Positions 11,101 to 18,190 of a DNA stretch of 64,000 nt are shown piece after piece (position 1 is the first letter of the stretch; the number at the start of each line of letters is the position of its first letter). Under the pieces are notes generated by a model that worked only from the letters and a program-made list of their open reading frames with translations, had not been told where the DNA came from and did no database searches. A program made the translations under genes and the position numbers. Origin of the DNA: Semisulcospira habei (taxonomy: Eukaryota > Mollusca > Gastropoda > Semisulcospiridae); NCBI GenBank assembly GCA_036245525.1, contig BTPG01000005.1, positions 372,001 to 436,000 on the forward strand, given 5' to 3'.

Positions 11101-12743
11101 GGACGTTAAACCCCGAACTAACCTAACCTAACCATCCCGCCCAAATGTGCGAGAGGTGTGTAATCTCACGAGCCTCAGCAGGGGCTCATGAGAATGTATG
11201 CCTCTTGCTCGCAAGTTCTAGGTGGTGCCAGATATAACTTCATACTAAAAAAATCACTCCTTGTCCACCCGGCTTCGTGAGCTAGAAGGTGAAAAAAAAA
11301 AAAAGCCTTTAGGAGGCAAAAGACTTTAAGCCCATTTTTGCGAAAAGCAGGATTTTCGTTGTATTACGTGTAATGAAAGTCTTGCTTTTAAGAAAGTTGA
11401 AGTGGCCTCATAACTGTCTTCTTGCAGAGTCCGAGATAGCTCAGGCCATTAAGCGTCGGAGCAGGAGAGCGAAGGGAAATCGCCGGGTCGTGGGTTCAAA
11501 TCCCCGTCCCCGCACATATGGCTGGACTCGCAATCCAGGGGGAAAAGACGGGCTTGTTCAATAGCTTGTCCGTTGAAAGGTCCTGGTAAATCAAAGTGAC
11601 ACAGTTGGAGTGCGCCTGAGTTGATCAGTGTTCAGGTCGTACTCAATAGGTAATAGATTTCCCTGTCCCCCATAACCCGCCCGTCAGGGCCGTCCATGGG
11701 CATTATCACTTCGGTGCCGCGGACGTTAAACCCGAACTAACCAACCCAACTGTCTTCTGCCTCTGTAGGGCAGAAAACAATGAAAATTAAGAACTGACAC
11801 TGTTTTGTCATCATTCCGATTTTTTTTTTTTAAATTTTGATTTACCTTCCATGTGATTTTATAAGCTCAGCAGTCACTGTTGTGGTCTGTCAAAGAGTCT
11901 GAAACAACTCAGGCGGTTAAGTGTCAGAGCGAAAGAGAGCGAAGGGAATCGCCAGGTTGTGGGTTCGAGTCCCCGTCCCGGTAGCTGGACTCGCAATCCA
12001 GGGAAAAAAGAAGGGCTTGTTCAGTAGCACGTCTGTTGAAAGGTCCAGGTGCATCAGAGTGGCTTAGTTGCAGTGCGCCTGAATTGATCAGTGTTCAGGT
12101 CGTAGTCCATAGGCAATAGATGTCCCCGTCACCCATAACCCGCCCGTCAGGAGCACCCATTACCACTTTAGTGCCATGGACGTTAACCCATTTAGCCCCA
12201 AATCCCTACAGCAGATGGATGGATCATGATAATTCAAGGGTAGTGCCAGATGAGCTTGGCGCCTAAAGGCGCCAAGCTCATCTGGCACTACCCTTGAATT
12301 ATCATGATTATCCATCTCCTGCAACAGGTACATAGTCCTTAACTAGCACCTCCAGAATTTGGGAAATGTGGCCTTCAGGTTAAATGGGTTAAACCCCGAA
12401 CTAACCTTGTGGTCTGTAACATGTTTTGCAGTACATGGCCACGAGGCTGAGGAGGCTGCACTCGGCCGTGCTGAACCTCATCATCCCTCACGACGCCGTG
12501 CTGTCACTGGCCATGCACACGCCCAAACTGGTCAACCTCCTTGTGTACGAGCACAAAATCTTCTTCGGCGGCAAGGCGGCTGTGACGGCGGATGAGATGG
12601 CGGATCTGAAATACACCATCTCCACGGTGATGGGCCGGCCCTGGAACCCGGTCAAGCCGGACGAGAACCTGTACCAGCTGAGCAACTGCCGGCTCAACAT
12701 GCTGTTCGAGGAGAACGTGACTCAGTGGGAGGGGTTCTGGTGA
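5140..12743 (+). CDS. F-box domain protein, four exons
   Basis: Exons are 5140-5784, 6526-6786, 9683-9910 and 12432-12743; all introns are phase 0 with GT-AG borders (donors GTCAGT, GTCAGT, GTGAGG; acceptors CACAG, CGCAG, TGCAG). The product is 481 residues. Residues about 38-80 match the F-box pattern (PPDLVLGTIFTYL...W...W..F), the motif that binds Skp1 in SCF ubiquitin ligases. The rest looks like a leucine-rich, repeat-type substrate-binding region. Exons are GC-rich (about 60%) against AT-rich introns. Overall length and layout resemble FBXO33/FBXO39-type proteins, but I cannot assign an orthologue. The start is the first in-frame ATG after an upstream ATG that stops after a few codons. 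Introns are packed with MITEs, SINEs and tandem arrays. Confidence 0.78.
5803..6001. mobile_element. P1 hairpin MITE in intron 1
   Basis: A P1 copy beginning 19 bp past the exon-1 donor. The right half of the palindrome is intact (GGCGCCAAGCTAATCTGGCA and CCCTTGAATTATCATGG) but the left arm has lost the GCCAGATTAGCTTGGC part, so the perfect hairpin is broken. It ends GGGGCTAAATGGGTTAA. Confidence 0.65.
6002..6525. other. Rest of intron 1: half P1 arm, poly-G and CACGA-rich DNA
   Basis: Holds a half P1 arm at 6048-6085, a G-rich tract (6083-6113), then 400 bp rich in the words TTCACG, TCACGA and ATCACGAA on one strand. I see no coding potential. The CACGA-rich part looks like decayed repeat sequence and resembles the interior of the element at 29397-29783. 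Confidence 0.35.
6827..7045. mobile_element. P1 hairpin MITE in intron 2
   Basis: Full-length P1 copy: TTAACCCACTTAGCCCCGAG at the left, central palindrome around GGCGCCTGACGGCGCC at 6906-6921, and GGGCTGAAAGGGTTAA at the right. It starts 40 bp after the exon-2 donor. The right outer arm carries a small ATATAA substitution. Confidence 0.75.
7094..7358. mobile_element. P2 TTAA hairpin MITE (long variant)
   Basis: Begins TTAACCCTTTGGCTGTCGG and ends GAAGGGGTTAA. The P2 palindrome (GGCTGTCGGTAGCG... GATGATTCC/GGAATCATC ...CTACCGACAG) is present at 7100-7172, but the right side is followed by about 180 bp of extra sequence that itself ends in a CTGTCGGTTGGT-like arm. This may be a composite of two family members. 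Confidence 0.55.
7545..7690 (+). repeat. tRNA-derived SINE (SINE2), 5' part unusual
   Basis: Contains a B-box-like GCGGGTTCGAACCC, then GGGGTCAAAATTTG, CCCCGTCTTTGAAATCACC and GGGCAAACGACATTTAG. The same body, including GGGTTCGAATCC and GACGTTAAGCCC, is at 55540-55706. Here the first 35 bp, TTCAAGGGTTGTGCCAGATT followed by AACCTGGAGCCTC, read like a P1 hairpin arm instead of the usual head. It is therefore either a SINE inserted in a P1 arm or evidence of shared ancestry. Confidence 0.6.
7684..9395 (+). repeat. Tandem array of ~120-bp monomers with higher-order structure
   Basis: About 14 monomers, counted by GACTGTTTATTCTCATTG (first near 7749, last near 9317). Each carries CCCATTTAGCCCCGAGTCCC, CAGCAGGAGATGG, TTGACCATGATAA and a CTCAAGTGTAGTGCTCTATT block. 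Monomers differ by small indels (presence of AATTCAAGG, doubling of GGCAGT, GAGAGTCCC versus GCAGAGTTCC). The doubled-GGCAGT type recurs at about 7982, 8467 and 8951, giving a higher-order period near 485 bp. The monomer is the left arm of P1 fused to an unrelated block, and the array runs directly into a complete P1 at 9372. Confidence 0.9.
9372..9592. mobile_element. P1 hairpin MITE at the end of the tandem array
   Basis: An intact P1 palindrome (centre GGCGCCTAAAGGCGCC at 9449-9464, arms reaching GGATTGACCATGATAA and TTATCATGGTCAACCC) terminates the array. It is the probable seed of the array, whose monomers repeat its left arm. Confidence 0.75.
9586..9642. repeat. Short TTAA-flanked hairpin (CGCGGCCAG family)
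   Basis: TTAACTCATTCGCGGCCAGC facing GGCTGGCCGCGATTGAGTTA: a 57-bp palindrome with TTAA at both ends, 40 bp upstream of the exon-3 acceptor. It could form a strong stem in the pre-mRNA near that acceptor. A single copy is seen. Confidence 0.55.
9969..10059. mobile_element. P2 TTAA hairpin MITE
   Basis: A 90-bp palindrome from CAACCCTTTGCGTGTCGGTA to TACCGACACCCAAAGGGTTA, centre GGAATCATC/GATGATTCC, arms containing GCGGTTTTTGTC. Ends of TTAA-CCCTTT type suggest mobilisation by a TTAA-specific transposase such as piggyBac or Kolobok (inference). Confidence 0.7.
10088..10380 (+). repeat. tRNA-derived SINE (SINE1), copy 1
   Basis: Has an A-box-like GTAGCTCAGGCGGTTAAGCG and a B box GGGTTCGAATTCC, followed by a body with GGACTCGCAATCCAGG, GCGCCTGAGTTGATCAGTG and CATAACCCGCCCGTCAGGG. 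Its 3' tail GGACGTTAAACCCCGAAC merges into the 90-bp tandem array. It is a SINE and not a tRNA gene: the acceptor stem is absent and three related copies occur within 2 kb. Confidence 0.85.
10381..11190 (+). repeat. Nine-unit, 90-bp tandem array built on the SINE1 tail
   Basis: Nine units begin every 90 bp exactly (10381, 10471, ... 11101). Each starts with the SINE1 tail GGACGTTAAACCCCGAAC, contains ACCTAACCTAACC, and ends with CCTCAGCAGGGGCTCA. Units are nearly identical, differing mainly at a T/C in TCATGAG/TCACGAG, so the array expanded or was homogenised recently. The last unit runs on into a GAATGTATGCCTCTTGC sequence that belongs to the P3 repeat. Confidence 0.95.
11427..11748 (+). repeat. 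tRNA-derived SINE (SINE1), copy 2
   Basis: Same body as copy 1: GAGATAGCTCAGGCCATTAA (A-box side), GGGTTCAAATCCCC (B box), GGACTCGCAATCCAGG, and 3' tail GGACGTTAAACCCGAAC. The tail shows no tandem expansion. Confidence 0.85.
11888..12184 (+). repeat. tRNA-derived SINE (SINE1), copy 3
   Basis: Third SINE1 copy: ACTCAGGCGGTTAAGTG, GGGTTCGAGTCCCC, GACTCGCAATCCAGG. Its tail GGACGTTAACCC runs straight into a P1 element that begins TTAACCCATTTAGCCCC, so the P1 inserted at the TTAA in the SINE tail. Confidence 0.85.
12182..12391. mobile_element. P1 hairpin MITE in intron 3
   Basis: Full-length P1 with intact palindrome centred on GGCGCCTAAAGGCGCC (12259-12274) and ends TTAACCCATTTAGCCCC and TTAAATGGGTTAA. 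It abuts SINE1 copy 3 and lies 40 bp upstream of the exon-4 acceptor. Confidence 0.8.
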
Positions 12744-13504
12744 TGCCGAGGTACACGCCGGTTCCCCCCCCCCCCCCCCCCCTCCCGCCGATTGATTTGC
12801 TGTGCAGCAAAAGAGGGAGACAGCCAGTTTGTGACCAAGAAGATGAGTGCAGGCTTCAGTGGACAAACGCGTTTCAAAACTGAACACATCCTGCCCAAAG
12901 ATCGACATCAAATTCTCAAAGTTTGGAGTTGATAAGCTCCCCTCCCCCTTTCCCCCACGACTTATTGACCATGATATTTCAAGGGTGGTGCAGGAACAGC
13001 TTGGCGCCAGGTAGTCCCTTGAACTATCATGGTCGATCCATGTACTGCTGTAGAGAGTCGGGGTTGTATGAATCATGTCACGGTCGTCGATGTGCTAGTG
13101 ACTTTATGCGATGCGAGTCAATGTAAATATATTTATCTGTCCTGTTAATGTCGAGAAAGTTTGTCTCCGATACTGAACGGAAAAGATAAGTAAGGAGCAT
13201 TGATAGCACATCATGAAACACATTTTCGGCCAACTGCCTGTAAAATAATCTCTCATATGGGCCAGGGGGAGAGAGAGGAGAGAAGGATTATGAAAGCAGA
13301 CAACGCATTTTGTCCAGAAGTTGGATTTCGGCAGTTTTCCACGGAGGATTCCAGCTAGATCAGGAGAGAGATAGAGCATGGTTGTTCAAGGGTGGTGCCA
13401 GAACTATCAATGTCGATCCCGCTGCAGTGTCAGGGGTATATAGGTGAATAATGAAAGGAGAATGTCACTAAGCACTAAAGGTTACTTATTAGTTCAAGAG
13501 ACAT
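12744..13504. other. Region downstream of the F-box stop codon
   Basis: Probable 3' untranslated region and spacer. It holds a poly-C tract (12766-12782), a shortened P1 hairpin at 12962-13046 and a lone P1 half-arm near 13383-13405. No clear AATAAA signal is seen close to the stop codon. Confidence 0.4.
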
Positions 13505-13587
13505 ACTATGATAGTTCAAGGGCGGTGCCAGAATAGTTTGGCGCCTCTAGACGCCAAGCTATTCTGGCACCACCCTTGAACTATCAT
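13505..13587. repeat. P1 hairpin interrupted by SINE3
   Basis: P1 palindrome (centre TGGCGCCTCTAGACGCCA) whose right arm is cut after TTGAACTATCAT by the SINE3 copy at 13588-13966; the arm resumes at 13979. Confidence 0.75.
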
Positions 13588-13966
13588 CCCCCCACCCGGG
13601 TCTGCCCTGGGGGACTTAGGTGGGGTTAGGTACTTTTTAGTTCCCAGGGTCACCCTGGTCAGCCCCACAGGGTGGGTTTTTCTCTCTATTCTGGGGCATG
13701 TGTTTCTGTCTACCCTTTGTCCATTCACCTGTATTTGCCTTTTTAAAACTCTCCCTACTGTCTGCACTGCCTGTAGCTCTTGATATTGGATGTGTGTTGC
13801 TAAATGGTCTTAGCTTTATTTAGGCCCATGTGTTAGGTTTATTTAATGTATTTGACCGGCTTGCGACATACATTCAATGTTCTGTTTAGTTTTTTTTTCA
13901 CAAGCAGTGCAGGCACGTCCTGAGAAAGCCTTGTTGCTGTCGGGACGTTAAGCAATGTACAATCAA
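13588..13966 (+). repeat. SINE3 copy 1 (~380 bp, 12-bp TSD)
   Basis: A retroposed repeat flanked by TTGAACTATCAT at 13576-13587 and 13967-13978. It starts at CCACCCGGGTCTGCCC and ends GGGACGTTAAGC..GTACAATCAA, the short ATCA tail marking the 3' end. Two more copies with their own target duplications lie at 44748-45137 and 53680-54064. No tRNA boxes are evident. The tail word GACGTTAA is shared with SINE1 and SINE2, suggesting mobilisation by the same LINE. Confidence 0.85.
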
Positions 13967-14071
13967 TTGAACTATCATGGTCTATCCCGTTAGTGTTGTG
14001 GTGTGTTAGCATAGGAATAACTGTTGTACCTAGCAATAACTGTGGTACACCGTTCACTGCCACCACCAATG

Positions 14072-14212
14072 CATAGGGGCCCCCGACAAGTGGTGCTTTG
14101 ACTAAATGCAAATCCGCTGCGCATCTAGCTCATCAGTATTCTGAGTTGAGTTAGAGGACGCAGTGGCGCAGCGGATTTGTATTTAGTCAAAGCACCACTC
14201 GTCAGGCCCCTA
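14072..14212. repeat. Long-arm hairpin MITE
   Basis: Inverted arms of about 50 bp run from ATAGGGGCCCCCGACAAG inward to AAATCCGCTGCGC, mirrored by GCGCAGCGGATTTG to CTCGTCAGGCCCCTAT, with a 30-bp loop. No coding capacity; one copy seen. Confidence 0.6.
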
Positions 14213-15224
14213 TGCCTCCCATTTTTGAATCGTCTGCTGGATATTATTTGCATGTAGGAGGATACTGATGGATCTAGATAGCTGAAATGTGACCGATTAC
14301 ACCGCCTTGTCTCTAAGGCATTACACAAGCTATCATGATCCATCCATCTCCCAGAGAAGGTACTTCAATTGTTATTTTTTAAATATTGTTCGACACTGAA
14401 GGGAATAGGGGAAAGAACTGGCCACCTACCTATTATACAAGGGGGATTTGTATGTAAAACTATACTACACTGGCAGTGTGCATTTTCATGTTTACGGTGC
14501 CATTTTGTGTACATCACACTGTTCAGTTGTGTACTGTTGGCAGCGCACTATTGAAAATTCATTTTATAATTTATACACATCATATTTACTTGAATCATTT
14601 ATTTAAAAATACAGCTGAGGAACAAAGATGTCTTGCCCTTTGGTGAAGAAAAAAGACATGCACAGCATCTTTGTATATGCACATGTATGCAATGGCGTAC
14701 AGCGTTACTGCGTACTCCTAAACAATATACCATGCATTGCTTATTAATCAACAATTTGCCGATCCACAGCTTTTTCACTTTATACTTGTCAAACAAATTT
14801 ATTATTAGAACTGCCTGTTGTAAAACTCACTAGAGACTGGTCCAAAGAGTAGTGTTTTATTAGCCAAATGTTCAATAATAAAGCACTACTACTAAACTAT
14901 CATGGCTGACTCGACTCCAACATTTAAGTGCTGAAACGTGGGTTCAGGCATTTCAATTCTTTATTTAAACGGAAGCAAACAAGAAACATTGGACCAAATA
15001 AACATCCCAACGAAGAAATCCACAACATAAACAACCCCAAAGGAAGTAAATCTGTCAAGGAGTAAGACCTCAACAGTATCTCTCCAATCTATATTGACAC
15101 TCTTGCTGTCTGTACCACTTTTTGCCACGATTCCTGCAGCAATCTAAGGCGCTACCGACAATGAAAGGGTGAACACACGGGCATCTTTGACCCTAAATGT
15201 CCCAAAAACACTACAAGAGAACAA
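14213..15224. other. AT-rich non-coding stretch, possible TUSC3 3' end
   Basis: No genes recognised. On the minus strand an AATAAA signal lies near 14962 (TTTATT on the plus strand), a candidate polyadenylation site for the TUSC3/MAGT1 transcript arriving from the right. A degenerate P1 half-arm occurs near 14885-14915 and a degraded P2 at 15105-15172. All of this is weak inference. Confidence 0.3.
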
Positions 15225-15225
15225 G

Positions 15226-15307
15226 TGACCATGATAGCTCAAGGGTGGCACCAGAATAGTCCAAGCCCTTCTGGCACCACCCTTGAAGTATCATGGTCAA
15301 GCCATAT
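15226..15307. repeat. P1 hairpin, centre deleted
   Basis: Arms TGATAGCTCAAGGGTGG and CCACCCTTGAAGTATCA are present, but the GGCGCC centre is reduced to a short AGAATAG/CCTTCT loop, so this is an internally shortened copy. Confidence 0.6.
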
Positions 15308-15409
15308 CTTGTTATCTTAACCACTTCACTGAAAGAGGACGCAAATTGTATTTTTTAAATCGCAGTAAATTCAGCATCAGAGGTCACCTGTCATCAAAGG
15401 AACGTGGAT

Positions 15410-15490
15410 CAAAGTGGGCTCTGCATGAGGTATAGATCCTCATGAGCCCCCGCAACTGCGGGGGCTCATGAGAATCAATACCTCGTGCAG
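15410..15490. repeat. P3 hairpin (CATGAGCCCCCGCA family)
   Basis: CTCATGAGCCCCCGCAACTG facing GGGGGCTCATGAGA, extended by TGAGGTATAGAT/ATCAATACCTC arms. A sister copy is at 28595-28655. The ends of the 90-bp array units carry related GAGCCTCAGC/GGGGCTCA words. Confidence 0.65.
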
Positions 15491-15559
15491 CTAGGTGGCA
15501 TTCAATTTTTCTTGGTATGAAGGGGGTTAATCTTAGGAGCATCATCACAAATGGAAATT

Positions 15560-15713
15560 GTTAACCCTTCGGCTGTTGGTAGCGGTATTAGTCACGTTGA
15601 TTCCTGCAGGAATCATTGCAACTATCGTCGCTATCAACAGCCGAAGGGTCATAGTCGCGATGATTCCTACAGGAATCATCACGACTAAAACCGCTGCCGA
15701 CAGCCAAAGGGTT
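15560..15713. mobile_element. Two tandem or overlapping P2 hairpins
   Basis: TTAACCCTTCGGCTGTTGG opens a first palindrome ending CAACAGCCGAAGGGT, directly joined to a second half (GTCGCGATGATTCC...GGAATCATC...GCCAAAGGGTTAA). The two units share a central arm, so it is a composite of two insertions or a duplicated element. Confidence 0.65.
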
Positions 15714-17114
15714 AAGACACATGAACGTGCAAACTTCCTTTGGGATTAAGAACATTTCAAGTCGGTAGCACTAATACATCAATGGAGAGACTTTGTGCTA
15801 CATTTTCTTTCCCACCAAAAACATCCGCAACACAAACATTACTGTATATACCGTAACCGATCACACAGGAAAACAGAATTAACACGCAGACCGTTCCTAG
15901 CACGCACACTTGCACATAAAACTTCCGAACAATGTAGCCATCAGACACACATGTACAGGTCCTTTAAAAAAAAAAAAAAACTGATCTCAAATGGAGAAGA
16001 AAATATTGCAAACACAAACACGAGTGTATTTTCCTCCAACAAGAATGTGATGAAGCTAAATGCACAATAGTCGGACCAAGTAGCAGCACAAATGCCTTCT
16101 GCACACATTTTGATACTGAGGAAAATGGCCATGTCGGTTAGAATGAAAATACAATTAAAAAAATATCACACTGTATATAAAAACATTATTTTTAAGAGAA
16201 ACTATTAATTGAACAATGTCTGAATATAAGCTGAAACAATATAATTTTTCCTGATGCGTAAACATCTATGCCGAGTACTCCTTATGTCTTTCAAAGAAAA
16301 AGTATACCGACGAGCAAAAGAAATGTGGCATTTTTGGAATCATTAAAAACACAAGTGTTTCCGATGATTCCAAAAAGGTCGCATTTCTTTTGCTCGTCAG
16401 CATACAAAAAATTACAATTTCTTGTGACTTGCACACTTACAAAGTACTTTGACATTAACCCCTTGGCATGCAGCCACGGGTAATGTTCTCAGTTCTTGTG
16501 ACTTGCACACTTACAATGTACTTTCACATTAACCCCTTGTGCATGCAGCCACGGGTAATGTTCACAGTTCAAGTTGCTGCATTCACAAAAGGATTATGAA
16601 CTTGGTTCTGAATAGACTAGCTTTTTCATGTGAACACAATCACAAAATCATAACACTGAAAAAGACGACAAAAAGTCCTGTTAAATAGTCTTCAGATGAC
16701 TGGGCGGACGTATTGTTCTAGTTGAACAAAGAAGACAGCAATCTCAGCGATATACCCACTGCGAAGAAATCTGACGGCACAATGTTTACTTGAACAGGAA
16801 GCTGTAGATACATATAAAACACAAATATTACTCTTTTGTACATAAAAACACTACATGCTTGTAGCTGCAGTAAATTTTTATCAAATGCTGGTTGCTGAAC
16901 AGAAAATCACACTACCAAAAAGACACAAAATCTGCATAACGATAAAACATTTCATCAACAGTCTCTCAACCACACCCTTTCATGTGCGGAACTCCGGAAG
17001 GCATAAACGGACGTTGCTTGGAAATCAGAAGTATGTCAAAACTGCATGTTTTTCAATGAAAGCAGTGAATCAAAAACCCAGACAAACATGCGATATCACA
17101 CGTTTGTCTGAAAT
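15714..17114. other. AT-rich unique stretch with P4 hairpin and a 76-bp duplication
   Basis: No coding exon recognised. Contains a P4 hairpin at 16308-16400 (GAGCAAAAGAAATG arms) and a direct duplication of about 76 bp (16421-16496 and 16497-16572) carrying TTGTGACTTGCACACTTAC and ATGCAGCCACGGGTAATG. It could be the 3' UTR of the minus-strand TUSC3/MAGT1 gene (inference from position and AT content). Confidence 0.4.
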
Positions 17115-17139
17115 ATGTATTTTTCCTTAAAATGAATTT

Positions 17140-17500
17140 TTTTGAAAAATACTTACCGATGGTATTACTATAAGGGATTATTTCTTTGCTAGTCTAATTT
17201 TAGCCCCAAAAATTCGTTGTGTACGATTATGGTCATTATGGCAGGAGAGGGGCGCCATAGACTGGGCGGAAGCCCGGCCAGCCTCTCTTCCTGTTACACC
17301 ACGCATGCGCTCCGCGCTTCCCGCTCTCAGTCAATTTCTTAGCCAACCAGCGGCAAGCGGGGCAGGTGGGAGGGATCTTCGAGTAATACCATCGGTAAGT
17401 ATTTTTCAAAAAAATTCATTTTAAGGAAAAATACATTTGTTTTCTCAAAACACATTACCGATGGTATTACTATAAGGGAGAATCCCGAAGAGGAGGCGGG
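17140..17500. repeat. DIRS copy A left terminus with internal complementary region
   Basis: TTTTTTTGAAAAATACTTAC at 17139-17158 is mirrored by GTAAGTATTTTTCAAAAAAA at 17396-17415, and the motif ATTACCGATGGTATTAC then recurs at 17456. In DIRS1 such an internal complementary region is the proposed template for joining the two ends of the cDNA circle. The mirrored copies carry the splice-donor-like word GTAAGTAT on both strands. Confidence 0.75.
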
Positions 17501-17601
17501 TGCCGCTATAACGCCCCTATCCTTGCCATTAGAATTATACTACTTGTAGTGGCTCTCCCCATGCAACCTCCCTCTAATTTTAGCAAAGATACTTACGGCG
17601 C

Positions 17602-18190
17602 CTAAGGCGCCTGGAGGGAGTGTTGCGCCGCCATGATGTCTCCCACCAGCGAGAGGTTTTGGCGCTGGCTGGAGAGGTCCCTCAGAAGCGTGCGAAGGTG
17701 GTCTCCGCCCACCAGCCCACAGCCGCCACAATGTCCTTGACAGCACAGTTGCGGTGATGCCGACTGGATGGGCTCGAAGCGAGGCAAGTTGAGCCAGGTA
17801 AGCACCCAGGGCAGGTCCCATCTAGGTACTAAGGAACGTTGAGAGGGACGCTGCAGACCGAAGTGGTCCATCAGGTCGGCAAGATCTTTGCAGGCGCCAG
17901 GATCGGACCGTCCCAAATGTCTGTACGTGTCCGCAATCATAGCCAGGTAGCCTCTGATGGTAATGGGCGCAAGGAGTTGGTCGGAGAAGAGCCAGAGGAA
18001 GAACTCCGCCAGCTGAGGAACTGTCAATTCGGTGGGGGAAAGACGTCTGTCGTCACACCAGGAACAGAGGACTCTCCACTTGCCTTCGTAAACACGTCTG
18101 GTCGAGGACCTGCGGGCTGAAGCGATCGCATCCACTGCCGCACTCGAGAAGCCTCTAGCGGAGAGGGCTTGCCGGACAACCTCCAGGCGT
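17602..18190 (-). pseudogene. YR: Tyrosine recombinase remnant (DIRS copy A)
   Basis: Codes, minus strand, for the YR N-terminal helical domain (RRVYEGKWRVLCSWCDDRRL..., AEFFLWLF, PITIRGYLAMIADTYRHLG, KDLADLM) up to WDLPWVLTWLNL at about 17790. The next part jumps directly to sequence homologous to the extreme C-terminus, so the middle of the catalytic domain, including the first catalytic Arg and the His-x-x-Arg, is deleted (about 0.6-0.7 kb compared with copy B). At about 17690 a frameshift follows TTFARF, where the nucleophilic Tyr codon should be. The enzyme cannot be active. Confidence 0.75.

Noticed and set aside
7684..11190. CRISPR-like arrays
   Set aside because: Units are contiguous tandem copies with no unique spacers, and the DNA is clearly eukaryotic.
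10381..11190. Interstitial telomere (CCTAA)n
   Set aside because: Only about two and a half CCTAA units occur within each 90-bp repeat, and they come from the SINE1 tail.
10088..12184. tRNA genes at the GTAGCTCAGGCGG / GGTTCGA sequences
   Set aside because: The A and B boxes belong to three near-identical 300-bp repeats with long non-tRNA bodies and a shared tail; no acceptor stem can be formed.
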